Assembly (NCBI GenBank): GCA_012267385.1
Contig: JAAXGW010000007.1
Location: 210,763 to 274,762 of the forward strand
Length of the DNA: 64,000 nucleotides
Direction: 5' to 3'
Origin: OMG group bacterium
GTDB lineage: Bacteria; Pseudomonadota; Gammaproteobacteria; Pseudomonadales; Azotimanducaceae
In this document: positions 49,250-58,420 of the stretch, one piece after another
How positions within the stretch are numbered: the stretch's first letter is position 1
Layout of the letters: each line of letters begins with the position of its first letter
Notes under the pieces: model-generated
The model's database searches: none
What the model was told of the DNA's origin: nothing
Seen by the model: only the letters and a program-made list of their open reading frames with translations
Position numbers and translations under genes: made by a program

Positions 49250-49555
49250 TCTAGCCGACCCGATTTATTTGTCTCAATTCAACGCTGGTAAGTCGAAAAA
49301 TCCTGCGCGAATTCCCCCTCTCTCAGGCACTAACCATACATATTGGATCAATCAAAAATCTATTGATATACATAGACTGATGCAGCAAGGAACCACCTAT
49401 TTATGGTTCTATTTGATGTTGAAACCCTCAGTATAATCAATGAACCTACCGACAGAAACGAAGACTTGAAGTAGCTCGGTAATGAAAAATTCACACTGGC
49501 TATATTCAATGCTCTTGCGATTCAACTTCAAAATCTTCGATCAAGTACGAAATAA
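49250..49555. other. Divergent intergenic region of the kynurenine genes
   Basis: This 306-bp region lies between the formamidase and kynA. It has a TATAAT at 49432-49437 that may serve kynA. No clear operator or gene was seen. Confidence 0.5.
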
Positions 49556-50380
49556 TTGACCCGAACTAGTACTGATAAAGTTACTGAGCGTCCAACAGTC
49601 CAATCTTACCGCGACTATTTAAGGCTCGACTCGATTCTCTCCGCACAAAACACACTCACCACATCTCACGACGAGATGCTGTTCATTATTCAGCATCAAA
49701 CCACAGAATTGTGGATGAAGATGGTCATACATGAACTTTCCCATGTGAGAAAGCACATGGAAGAAAATCAGTTACAGCATGCGTTCAAGACACTGAGTCG
49801 TGTAGCGCGCATTTTCGATCAGTTGAACGGCGCCTGGGAAGTGTTGCGGACGATGACACCGAGTGATTACACAGAGTTCCGTTCAAACCTTGGTACAGCA
49901 TCAGGTATACAGTCGTATCAGTATCGAATGATTGAATACATGCTCGGAAATCGAGACGTTGGTGCGTTGAAGATGCATGAGCAAAACAAGGCAGATCATC
50001 AAGCGCTCTCAGCAGAACTCGATCAACTTAGCATCTATGACCTTGCCGTTCGACTACTCTTCGAAACTTTGGATGGAAACGATGACCAGTTGCCGTTGCC
50101 GCAATTACGTCAGTCTCGACAACCTGATGTAAAAATTCAAAGACGATGGCAAATCGTCTATGAAAACACGTCTAAGTATTGGGAACTCTATGAGTTAGCG
50201 GAAAAACTCGTAGATCTTGAAGATTATTTTCGGCGGTGGAGATTCAATCACGTTACCACTGTCGAGCGCGTGATTGGATACAAGACGGGTACGGGTGGAT
50301 CATCCGGGGTACCATTCCTGTCGAACCGGTTAAAAGTTGTCCTGTTCCCTGAGTTGTGGGCTGTGCGAGGGGATCTTTGA
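49556..50380 (+). CDS. kynA: Tryptophan 2,3-dioxygenase
   Basis: KynA, 274 aa, is the haem enzyme that opens tryptophan to N-formylkynurenine. Diagnostic blocks are YRDYLRLDSILSAQ, DEMLFIIQHQTTELWMKM, SGIQSYQYRMIEYMLGN and YKTGTGGSSGVPFL. The start is TTG at 49556 with a weak Shine-Dalgarno. It overlaps kynU, so the two are coupled. Confidence 0.95.
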   Translation: MTRTSTDKVTERPTVQSYRDYLRLDSILSAQNTLTTSHDEMLFIIQHQTTELWMKMVIHELSHVRKHMEENQLQHAFKTLSRVARIFDQLNGAWEVLRTMTPSDYTEFRSNLGTASGIQSYQYRMIEYMLGNRDVGALKMHEQNKADHQALSAELDQLSIYDLAVRLLFETLDGNDDQLPLPQLRQSRQPDVKIQRRWQIVYENTSKYWELYELAEKLVDLEDYFRRWRFNHVTTVERVIGYKTGTGGSSGVPFLSNRLKVVLFPELWAVRGDL

Positions 50381-51576
50381 CTTCGAAATCGTCTCTACCG
50401 CGCAAAGAGCTCTTCGACATTCCCAAAGGCATCATTTATCTCGACGGTAATTCACTTGGACCACCGATTCGAGGTAGTACTGAATGTGCGGATCAGGTCA
50501 TTAGTGATGAGTGGGGACAAGAGCTCATCAAGGCTTGGAACACCGCAGGCTGGATGTCTCTGCCCCAAACAGTTGGTAACCAGATCGCTCCAGTTATAGG
50601 TGTGGCACCCGATACCGTCGCCACAGGCGACACACTTTCAATTAAGCTGTATCAAGCCTTGGCCGCCGCGTTAAGCATGCGTCCTGATCGAAGAGTTTTA
50701 CTGTCCGATGCAGGAAATTTTCCAACAGATCTATACATGGCACAAGGTCTGATCGACACGATGGATAAGGGACACCAGCTTCAAACACCACCTCCGGAAG
50801 AAGTTGTAGACTCGATTGATGAGAGAGTCGCAGTGGTGTTTTTAACCCATGTCGACTACCGAACCGGTCGCGTGCATGACATTGAAAAGATCACTCAGCG
50901 GGCACATAAAGTTGGCGCAGTAACAATATGGGATTTAGCTCATTCTGCGGGTGCTGTGCCGTTATCTATGGAAAGTTCTCATACGGAGTTTGCCGTAGGT
51001 TGTACGTACAAATATCTCAATGGGGGTCCAGGAGCACCGGCGTTTATTTACGTTCGACCTGATATCGTCACGTCAATCACACCCGCATTGACGGGCTGGT
51101 TGGGACACCGAGATCCATTTGCAATGGAGTTGAAATATAAGCCGTCTGCGAGTGCAGAACGCTTCCGTATCGGCAGCCCATCGATCATTCAGTTCAAATT
51201 ACTAGAACTTGCGATGAGAGTTTGGGAGGATGTGGACATGGCAGAGCTCCGAGTTTCTTCCATAGCGTTGACTAGTCTGTTTATTGAGGAAGTAGAGAGA
51301 CGGTGTCCCATGCTGACGCTCGTTACGCCGCGCGACCCAGAACAACGGGGATCTCAAGTGTCATTCGCGTCAGAACACGGTTATCCGATCATGCAGGCAT
51401 TAATCGAGCGCGGGGTCATCGGCGATTTTCGACAGCCCAATATCATGCGTTTTGGGATCGCGCCGCTCTACTTAGACGAGAATGACATCGTTGAAGCTGC
51501 TCAAATTCTCGAAGAAATTATGAAAAACGAAACTTGGCGCGAGTCCAAGTATCAACAAATAAAAGGTGTCACCTAG
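50377..51576 (+). CDS. kynU: Kynureninase
   Basis: KynU, 399 aa, is a PLP enzyme that splits kynurenine into anthranilate and alanine. The N-terminus IYLDGNSLGPP and the PLP-lysine segment GCTYKYLNGGPGAPAFIYV are conserved. The start is taken as TTG at 50377, which overlaps the kynA stop (TTGA) with GAGGGGA upstream; a GTG at 50356 is an alternative. Together with kynA and the formamidase it makes a complete tryptophan-to-anthranilate route. Confidence 0.95.
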   Translation: MTSKSSLPRKELFDIPKGIIYLDGNSLGPPIRGSTECADQVISDEWGQELIKAWNTAGWMSLPQTVGNQIAPVIGVAPDTVATGDTLSIKLYQALAAALSMRPDRRVLLSDAGNFPTDLYMAQGLIDTMDKGHQLQTPPPEEVVDSIDERVAVVFLTHVDYRTGRVHDIEKITQRAHKVGAVTIWDLAHSAGAVPLSMESSHTEFAVGCTYKYLNGGPGAPAFIYVRPDIVTSITPALTGWLGHRDPFAMELKYKPSASAERFRIGSPSIIQFKLLELAMRVWEDVDMAELRVSSIALTSLFIEEVERRCPMLTLVTPRDPEQRGSQVSFASEHGYPIMQALIERGVIGDFRQPNIMRFGIAPLYLDENDIVEAAQILEEIMKNETWRESKYQQIKGVT

Positions 51577-51675
51577 GGACCCAACACAATGCTGCCCGCA
51601 CTTTGTTTAATTCAAAGTGACTACCGTGATGGGGCAACAATCATGACACACTAATCCGTTGTCAGATTGAGCCAG

Positions 51676-52322
51676 TCAGCCCTCATTCGCGTCGCTAGCT
51701 TCTTCGTCCGAATCCATTGTTGACTCTAACTGCTTCAAACGCTCCTTAAAGTCCGCAACGGCTTGTCTGCCTCTTCGAACACGATTGTTTCAGTAGCCAC
51801 CCTGCCCTCCTGTCTAAGTTCAAAGAGTAATTGATCCGATTCCGAGATCGACTTTAACCATTGATCCGCAGCCTTTTGAGTGACTAGGGTAGTCACCCAA
51901 CTTTGCTCCTCTGGATAGTAAAGCAACATTGGGAGGTGCGTCGTTTTGATGAAACTTTGATTTCTTTGCTTTATTTTTGTCAAATCGGTAGCGAACATGA
52001 GTCACATTTTTGTTAGGCGAAAAAGAGTCGTTCACAAACGTAATATTAAAAAACATTTGACCGTCTGTCGCCAAATCCGGTCTCGTGTTGATGACTACGC
52101 CTATTTCTTTGTCCTCGTCGTCAGTATGACAGGCTAAGTACAGTGATCTCTCGTCCGTAAATTTGTCAATCAGATCAAGGAGGCCACAGGTACCATATTC
52201 CTTTTGATTTTCAACGTCATGCGATTCAAGCTCATAAGGCACATCTTCAGCCGTCTCGCCGTACAAGAAAATTGCGGATAGAACAATAACGTCATTGTTC
52301 CCGATTTCATTCTCTTACTCAT
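51676..52322 (-). pseudogene. Multiply frameshifted gene for an exported protein
   Basis: Three different frames join into one plausible protein of about 215 aa. ATG at 52322 ([11 protein letters not shown]) is followed, after a shift near 52295, by [20 protein letters not shown], which looks like a signal peptide. That frame runs to about 51990 (THVRYRFD). A second shift in an A-rich stretch leads to the frame [20 protein letters not shown], ending at 51735. A third shift near 51757 gives [21 protein letters not shown] and the stop at 51676. The YRFD and [10 protein letters not shown] blocks resemble small exported proteins such as VasI-like ones, but no family is certain. The three indels suggest decay; sequencing error is less likely. 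Confidence 0.6.
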
Positions 52323-52578
52323 TCAAATAAACCCAATTTCGTCCTAGTAATCCAAACTGCTTCGAAGCTCGTCGCTTTGGCGCACTAGGTAGAACACTCC
52401 ATATCATCTAAATTTGTCAGTTGGATGCAGCGAATTGCTTCTCGCCGACGCCATCGGTCAGCCACCCTGTATTGTATGATTTTTTTGAGAACTAGTTTCA
52501 GACTTTCGTAGTTTCAATTCTTGTACGCGAGATACCAGACGACTAACAGCCGAGTCAAACTCACTCAATGTCTATGAG

Positions 52579-53562
52579 TTACTGATCGAATAGTTCTCGA
52601 TTTGCTCGAGGCAAAAAGCATACGCCGATGAGAGCATTAAATATAACGAAGAATGTGTGCATTACGAGGCTAAAGGCGCCGACCTCGGGGTATTCTGGAA
52701 ACACAACTGTCCAGATGACCAAAGCGCCTGCATGGAAAGGCAACGGTAGTGCTGCTGCTAAGAAGATCAAAGGTAAAAAGACCAGCATTTGACCTGTATT
52801 TGCCTGAACGTTAAACACCGCGAGAGCGATCGTGTAGACGAATACAGCACCGATCATGTTCGGTGCTTTAAACAATATAGTTAGTACATAATGGTGAAAC
52901 TTTGCTTCACGGAGCGCGTGTAACACGCTTAAATTGCGAAGTTTAAACTCCTTAAGAATGTGTCCTCGAAAATAGGCGAGGTGGAACGGAAAGTAGAAGA
53001 ATGCGAAAATGAACACGGCGGGCAGTATGAAATCTAGAGGGAGCACGGTCGACGCTTGTTGCACGTATCCGAAGAACACGATGAGACCAACTGAAGAGAA
53101 TAGTAGTAGTTGATATATTTCGCAGACGCCTATGAAAATCATTGACGAGAGCGCTTTCCATCCGGGAACTTCATAGGTCTTGAGGAGATAGAGCGACATA
53201 GCTCCTTTCCCGACTTGTTCGTTTACCAGCGATAGGATATAAGCACTTGCTCGAATGGGCAGAACGTTGCCATACTTGAGTTCAGGAGCGTTGAACCAAC
53301 GCAGTACGCGCCAAGTGACATTTGAGTCTACCAAGAAGAAAAACACCGAATACGGCATCATCACGGATAGCCATAACAGCCAGTTTGCCTCGCTGAAAAA
53401 ATCGATTAGATAGGCCCACGCAGAAATATTTTCTTTCGCCGCCGCGCCAGCGATTTTGGTGTAGACCCAATAGAAACAACCAGCAGCGAGTAGCCAGGTG
53501 AGCGTTTTAAACAACCAACTCCAGACTCGCGCTGGTCTAGTCTTGTTTTCTTGGTCCGGCAT
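52579..53562 (-). CDS. Flippase-like membrane protein (LPG synthase TM region/UPF0104)
   Basis: This 327-aa protein has about eight hydrophobic helices, with an N-terminal cytoplasmic stretch MPDQENKTRPARVW. The pattern LPIRASAYILSLVNEQVGKGAMSLYLLK resembles the LPG synthase transmembrane (YbhN/UPF0104) family, whose members move lipids or lipid-linked sugars. Function is not known. It is alone and flanked by intergenic regions. Confidence 0.65.
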   Translation of the reverse strand: MPDQENKTRPARVWSWLFKTLTWLLAAGCFYWVYTKIAGAAAKENISAWAYLIDFFSEANWLLWLSVMMPYSVFFFLVDSNVTWRVLRWFNAPELKYGNVLPIRASAYILSLVNEQVGKGAMSLYLLKTYEVPGWKALSSMIFIGVCEIYQLLLFSSVGLIVFFGYVQQASTVLPLDFILPAVFIFAFFYFPFHLAYFRGHILKEFKLRNLSVLHALREAKFHHYVLTILFKAPNMIGAVFVYTIALAVFNVQANTGQMLVFLPLIFLAAALPLPFHAGALVIWTVVFPEYPEVGAFSLVMHTFFVIFNALIGVCFLPRANRELFDQ

Positions 53563-53682
53563 GTTCTAAAGAGGATGTGAGAATAGAGAGACGAGAGCTG
53601 AAGGAAACAATAGCAATGTTATCTACGTATTCAATTAGAACAAGCAACGCGCGAGTTCAAATGTAATCCAGGTGCTATACAC

Positions 53683-53718
53683 AAAAAACCCAGAAGACTA
53701 GCAAGTCTCTGGGCTTTT
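53683..53718. terminator. Bidirectional rho-independent terminator
   Basis: A stem of CCCAG-A-AGACT paired with AGTCT-CTGGG has an AGCA loop and a bulged A. It is preceded by A6 and followed by CTTTTC, so it can end transcription on both strands. It lies between the end of glnII (53809) and the start side of the flippase-like gene (53562). Confidence 0.65.
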
Positions 53719-53808
53719 CACGTCGAGTGGATTGTGCTACTCGTGTGTGTGGTTCTACCTGCGCTTGACAAAATAGTCGTTAGTCTGTCGGAGAACTAAC
53801 GATGAATA

Positions 53809-54819
53809 CTATGACAACGCGTCTTTGGTCGTTCGAACGATGACGGCAGCGACTTTGTATGGGTCCGCGTTGGATGCAGGCCGTCGGTCTTCCAGTCGTC
53901 CTTTCCAGCCGTCTTCGACCGTACCTACGGGAATTCGTATAGATGCGCCGCGGTCAGAAACACCATATGAGTACTCGTCAATTGATTGTGTTTCGTGCAG
54001 CCCCGTTAACCGTTGCTCGTTATCCGCGCCGTATACGTCGATATGTCTGCGAATATTGCGACCAAACTCTTCACAAATTTTTTCAAATACACCCTGGTCG
54101 CCACTCTCGCGCATAACTGCATTGGAAAAATTTGCGTGCATGCCGGACCCGTTCCAATCAGTTTGTCCAAGAGGTTTGGGATGCCAATTGATACCATATC
54201 CCCACTTCTCAGCGTTTCTTTCGGCTAAATAGCGAGCAACCCAGGTTTGATCACCGGCACTCTTCGCGCCTTTGGCGAACACTTGAAACTCCCATTGTCC
54301 AGCGGCAACCTCGGCATTGATGCCTTCTACTTCGATACCTGCCTCTAAGCACTGATCGAGATGATCTTCAATACATTCGCGACCAAAGTTATTCTCGGCC
54401 CCAACAGAGCAGTAGTACGGACCTTGTGGTCGAGGAAATCCTTTCACTGGGAACCCTGGTGGTAGTGAAGTTTCCAAATCCCAGAGAAAATATTCTTGCT
54501 CGAAACCGAACCAAAAGTCGTTGTCATCATCGTCGATCATCGCACGGCCATTGCTGTCGTGTGGTTCGCCGTCCGGATTTAAAACTTCTGTCATGACCAA
54601 AAACGCGTCTTTCCGCGCAGGGTCGTTGAAAATCGCTACTGGTCTTAATAAAAGATCTGAATCAGCGCCTTCCGCTTGTGCGGTGGAACTACCATCAAAA
54701 GACCAAACTGGGCACGACTCCAAACGCCCGTCGAAACCTTCGATAATTCGAGTCTTACTTCTAAGGCTCTGAGTTGGGGAATACCCGTCTAGCCAGATAT
54801 ATTCAAGTTTTGCTTTCAT
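53809..54819 (-). CDS. Glutamine synthetase type II
   Basis: This 336-aa enzyme joins ammonia to glutamate. The short length and the WSFDGSSTAQAEGADSDLLLRPV, FGFEQEYFLWD and NGSGMHANFSN segments place it in GSII, the eukaryote-type octamer/decamer class. That class is found in some proteobacteria besides the common GlnA (GSI). The start ATG at 54819 has GGAG 8 bases upstream. GSII enzymes are not adenylylated, unlike GSI. Confidence 0.94.
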   Translation of the reverse strand: MKAKLEYIWLDGYSPTQSLRSKTRIIEGFDGRLESCPVWSFDGSSTAQAEGADSDLLLRPVAIFNDPARKDAFLVMTEVLNPDGEPHDSNGRAMIDDDDNDFWFGFEQEYFLWDLETSLPPGFPVKGFPRPQGPYYCSVGAENNFGRECIEDHLDQCLEAGIEVEGINAEVAAGQWEFQVFAKGAKSAGDQTWVARYLAERNAEKWGYGINWHPKPLGQTDWNGSGMHANFSNAVMRESGDQGVFEKICEEFGRNIRRHIDVYGADNEQRLTGLHETQSIDEYSYGVSDRGASIRIPVGTVEDGWKGRLEDRRPASNADPYKVAAVIVRTTKDALS

Positions 54820-54967
54820 GTTTAGTTCTCCAATAATTCAAACGGAGGGAACATCGTCGACAAATAGTCGATCGAAAATATGAAATGTTATGTTCAATTG
54901 ATCTCAAGGAGACCAAGGCGCATATTTTAATGCTTGATTGGACGCTAGCTCGGACCGATCAGGCAAT

Positions 54968-55375
54968 TTAATCTAGAGAATTCTTTCGCGACTGTTTCTT
55001 CTCCGAGGTTCTGCGTTTTTGATCGAGTCGAACCTGCTTTGCCCGCGCGGATGGTCGAGTGGGTATACGTGGTTTCGGTGGTATTTGCGCGGATTCCATA
55101 ATGTTCGCTAGACGTTGGAGCGCTTCCTCTTTATTTCTCTTTTGAGAGCGGTGGCGCGTAGCGTGAATTACGAGCTCACCAGCAGTGTTTAAGTGCGATT
55201 TTCCCCGTTCGCGCACACGCGTACAAAGGGGTTCTGGTAGCCCACTTTGTTCAACGTTGAATCGAAGTTCTACTGCAGTCGCAACTTTGTTTACGTTTTG
55301 GCCACCAGGTCCTGTCGATAGGTGGAATTTGAACTGAATTGCTTGATCATGAACTTCTACTGAACCGACTTTCAT
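54968..55375 (-). CDS. arfB: Ribosome rescue hydrolase ArfB (YaeJ)
   Basis: ArfB, 135 aa from ATG 55375 (a TTG at 55390 is an alternative), rescues stalled ribosomes by hydrolysing peptidyl-tRNA. The catalytic GGQ is at residues 24-26 in TGPGGQNVNKVATAVEL. The basic C-terminal tail (RAKQVRLDQKRRTSEKKQSRK) enters the empty mRNA channel in this family. Confidence 0.95.
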   Translation of the reverse strand: MKVGSVEVHDQAIQFKFHLSTGPGGQNVNKVATAVELRFNVEQSGLPEPLCTRVRERGKSHLNTAGELVIHATRHRSQKRNKEEALQRLANIMESAQIPPKPRIPTRPSARAKQVRLDQKRRTSEKKQSRKNSLD

Positions 55376-55521
55376 TATTGTTTTTGACAACCCATCGTAA
55401 GTCTGCGTATTTCTTCTCTTTGGTACAATTTTCTAGAGTTATACGTATCCGATTCAGTTTAGACTTGCAGTCCAGACTACGAACAGAAACGGCAAATCTG
55501 TAATTATTTCTCTATACAACG

Positions 55522-55956
55522 ATGACTTCCCGCCCAATTGACACTACTTTCCTTCGACGATGTATCCGGACTTTGGAACGAGCATATAGCAAACTGAACA
55601 CCCTTCCAACAAAGGATCATCCAGACTATGAACTCTATAGGGCGGCGTGCGTTAAAGAGTTTGAGTTAGTCCTCGAACAAGGAGGAAAGTTGTTACGCAA
55701 ACGAATATCAGCTTACTTCGCTAGTGCGAAAGACGCTGCGAGATTGACATACAAGGATCTTTTCCGACATGCATCTCGGCATGATTTGATGGATATTGCC
55801 ACTGTCGAACGTTGGATTCAATATCGTGATAATCGAAACGATACCGTGCATGACTACGGAGAGGGATTTGCAGAATCCACTCTAGTATTACTACCAAAAT
55901 TCATAGTAGACGCAAACCAGTTGGCAGCATTGATTGAACAAAAGAGCGATGACTAA
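55522..55956 (+). CDS. hepT: HepT-like HEPN toxin
   Basis: HepT, 144 aa, is a HEPN RNase toxin. The motif RNDTVHDY (Arg105, His110, Tyr112) exactly fits the RX4HXY signature, in which Arg and His are catalytic and the Tyr is the site modified by the antitoxin. The ORF is helical throughout. It overlaps mntA by 8 bases, so the pair is cotranscribed. Confidence 0.88.
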   Translation: MTSRPIDTTFLRRCIRTLERAYSKLNTLPTKDHPDYELYRAACVKEFELVLEQGGKLLRKRISAYFASAKDAARLTYKDLFRHASRHDLMDIATVERWIQYRDNRNDTVHDYGEGFAESTLVLLPKFIVDANQLAALIEQKSDD

Positions 55957-56266
55957 TCGATTACGCTTACCTGAGAAATATCGGCTAATGCTTGAGTCAT
56001 TGTTCCAGGAGCATCTGCCGGGCGTTGAGGTTTGGGCTTATGGAAGCCGCTTAACAAACCGGTGTCATGATGGGAGTGACCTTGATCTAGTTTTGCGTGG
56101 CCCGGAATTACAAGAAATTCCCATCGAGAAACTGCTGGAACTCAGGCATGCACTACAGGAGTCAACGATCCCATTTCTGGTCGAAACACATGATTGGAAC
56201 CATCTTCCCGACCGGTTCCACAAAGAGATAGAACGAGACTTTGTGCGCCTCGTGAAAGTCGATTAG
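55949..56266 (+). CDS. mntA: MntA-like nucleotidyltransferase antitoxin
   Basis: MntA, 105 aa from ATG 55949, is a minimal nucleotidyltransferase. The signature GSRLTNRCHDGSDLD is GSx10DxD. In characterised systems MntA inactivates HepT by adding AMP to the tyrosine of RX4HXY. An upstream TTG at 55934 is a possible alternative start. It converges on rsgA with 38 bases between. Confidence 0.88.
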   Translation: MTNRLRLPEKYRLMLESLFQEHLPGVEVWAYGSRLTNRCHDGSDLDLVLRGPELQEIPIEKLLELRHALQESTIPFLVETHDWNHLPDRFHKEIERDFVRLVKVD

Positions 56267-56304
56267 CGAAACTGCTTCCATAGTAGAACATCATGTCGCT
56301 GTGA

Positions 56305-57291
56305 TTACACTTCAATTTCCTTGGGCGCGTGTGAAAAAGCTGGCGACAGTTGAATCCGAACACGTTTGTAGTTTGTTAACCGTCGAGCATCCAAATCACC
56401 TTCTTGTACAGCAGTCCGAACTCGACAATTCGGTTCTTGTTCATGGGCACAATCCCGATACTCACACTCATGAGCGAGCGCTTCTATATCAGGAAATGTC
56501 CGCGGTAGTGATTCTGCCACCCCAGTCAGCGCGAGTTCGCGAATCCCTGGAACATCTATGATTAAACCACCTGTGGGGATCTGCACGAGGCGACGAGCGG
56601 AAGTAGTGTGTCTACCCTTTTCGTCTTTCGATCGTGTTTGTTGCGTTTTTTGCACAGATTCGCCGACTAATGTATTGGTCAACGTAGACTTTCCCACACC
56701 AGACGAACCGACTACCAAGCCTGTTATTTGGCTTGTAAATAGCTGACGAATTGTTCCCAACGTAACCACATCCAAGCAATTCACAGCGGTGCAATCGATG
56801 TCGAAGAGCAAAGGCTTAGCGCGCTCTACTATTTGGGTGTAGCTAGGATTTAAGTCCATCTTGGAAAACACCACATGAGCTTCGACATCAGACGCTTCCG
56901 CAAGGGCTAGATAACGTTCGAGTTTAGATTCCGAAAAGTCGTCATTGCAAGAGATGACTACGAGGAGAAGGTCGACGTTTGCGGCAATCACTTGCGCGGT
57001 TCGACGTGCTTTCACTAAGCGTTGAATCTCGGATTCACGCGGAAGGATACGTGTTCGGCTGACGTCCTGTTGGTGGAATAGAAGCCAATCGCCTACCGTG
57101 GGCTGAGTGGATTGTTTATCTCGAAACCACTTACCCAGAGCAGGAAGCTCAATTTCGTTTGCACCATCGTGCACAACCAACGTATGCCGGTGTTGTGCGA
57201 TCACGCGTACCGGTCTGCGATGAAGTGCTTCAGTGTCGTTTTTGATGTGTTGTGCGAAGCGAGGAGACCATCCTAGTGCGTGTAGCGCCAT
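56305..57291 (-). CDS. rsgA: Small ribosomal subunit biogenesis GTPase RsgA
   Basis: RsgA, 328 aa, is a circularly permuted GTPase that matures the 30S subunit. An N-terminal OB fold is followed by G4 FSKMDLN, then the P-loop GSSGVGKST and G3 DVPGIRE. The C-terminal zinc finger is CEYRDCAHEQEPNC. Confidence 0.95.
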   Translation of the reverse strand: MALHALGWSPRFAQHIKNDTEALHRRPVRVIAQHRHTLVVHDGANEIELPALGKWFRDKQSTQPTVGDWLLFHQQDVSRTRILPRESEIQRLVKARRTAQVIAANVDLLLVVISCNDDFSESKLERYLALAEASDVEAHVVFSKMDLNPSYTQIVERAKPLLFDIDCTAVNCLDVVTLGTIRQLFTSQITGLVVGSSGVGKSTLTNTLVGESVQKTQQTRSKDEKGRHTTSARRLVQIPTGGLIIDVPGIRELALTGVAESLPRTFPDIEALAHECEYRDCAHEQEPNCRVRTAVQEGDLDARRLTNYKRVRIQLSPAFSHAPKEIEV

Positions 57292-57298
57292 CCGCTTA

Positions 57299-58147
57299 TC
57301 AATGCAGGTGCGGCAAGAACAACAGGAACATCCAGGTCAGCAGCAAACCGCAAAGAAATGCGATAAAAATCTTCACCCGATCATGCCGATGCCGGAAGGC
57401 TTCGGGTAACAGGTCTGCGAAGGCGACGCAGAGAAAAACCCCCGAAACGAACGCTAGTAAAAATCCAAATATGTGTTCGTAATCGTGAAGAACCTCCACT
57501 AAGAAAAATAGTGCTATTAACGCTGCGAGTGGACAGATAAGCGCAAATAACACATTGGTTAGCCAGAGTGATTTCTTGTCGACTCCGGCATATTTCATAA
57601 CACCAACAACGGTTAAGGCATCAAAAGGCTTGTGTACCACGATGGCGAACACTACTCCTAGCGCGAGAGTTGAAGAATACATTTTGACGTCAGTGTGTGT
57701 GCTTAGGTCTGATGCCACAACGTCAAGGCTCAGGATCGATCCTATAGCGAACCCTTCAAAGAGTGTATGCACGCTCATACCTGCTATTACAGCGATCCAA
57801 GTAGCACGTCCAGTGCGAGTAGTCACCTGCGCTTTATTTGTCGTGGATACTGGTTCGTGGTCATGAAAGCTAAGCAAACGTATCGTACCAAACATGAGCA
57901 CGATGCCACCAACCATGCTAAGCGCACCAAGTTGTACACCGCTTTCATCGTAAACTGACGCGATTTGGTCAATCCCGTGTGGGAGTAAGTGCAAAACGGC
58001 AATTCCGATCATGAAGCCGCTCACAAACGCCAGAAGTACTTGGGTTTTTGCGTGAGTGAACTCTTTAGTGGTTGGTAGCCATCCACCGATAAGTGACGCT
58101 GCGACAACCGGTAGCGAGAATAGTATTGCTTTGAAATACGGAGACAC
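57299..58147 (-). CDS. ZIP family metal transporter
   Basis: This 282-aa membrane protein is a ZIP-type divalent metal transporter (zinc or iron uptake). The conserved HTLFEGFAIG motif in helix 4 carries the metal-binding residues, and the matching helix 5 HKPFDALTVVG is also visible. Seven to eight membrane helices are predicted. It ends 7 bases before rsgA, on the same strand. Confidence 0.87.
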   Translation of the reverse strand: MSPYFKAILFSLPVVAASLIGGWLPTTKEFTHAKTQVLLAFVSGFMIGIAVLHLLPHGIDQIASVYDESGVQLGALSMVGGIVLMFGTIRLLSFHDHEPVSTTNKAQVTTRTGRATWIAVIAGMSVHTLFEGFAIGSILSLDVVASDLSTHTDVKMYSSTLALGVVFAIVVHKPFDALTVVGVMKYAGVDKKSLWLTNVLFALICPLAALIALFFLVEVLHDYEHIFGFLLAFVSGVFLCVAFADLLPEAFRHRHDRVKIFIAFLCGLLLTWMFLLFLPHLH

Positions 58148-58420
58148 GGGTCAAACGCTAATGAAATATTGAATCCAAAGTCACATTTTCATTAACTCTA
58201 GTCGATATTTGTTGTGAGCAGCGTTTTCTCGGGCGCGAAAAATCTTAGAAGAGCAATAAACGCACACAAAAGATAGTACATTGATTGGGCAATACAGGGA
58301 AATGTATCGGTAAGGCACAAAGAACGAATGCTAAGGGTCCAAAGGTTGCGACAAATTTGAAATTTTGGCGGTACTTACAATTCTAAGAACAGGCAAAGAA
58401 TGGAATTTAGGGAAAACTAG

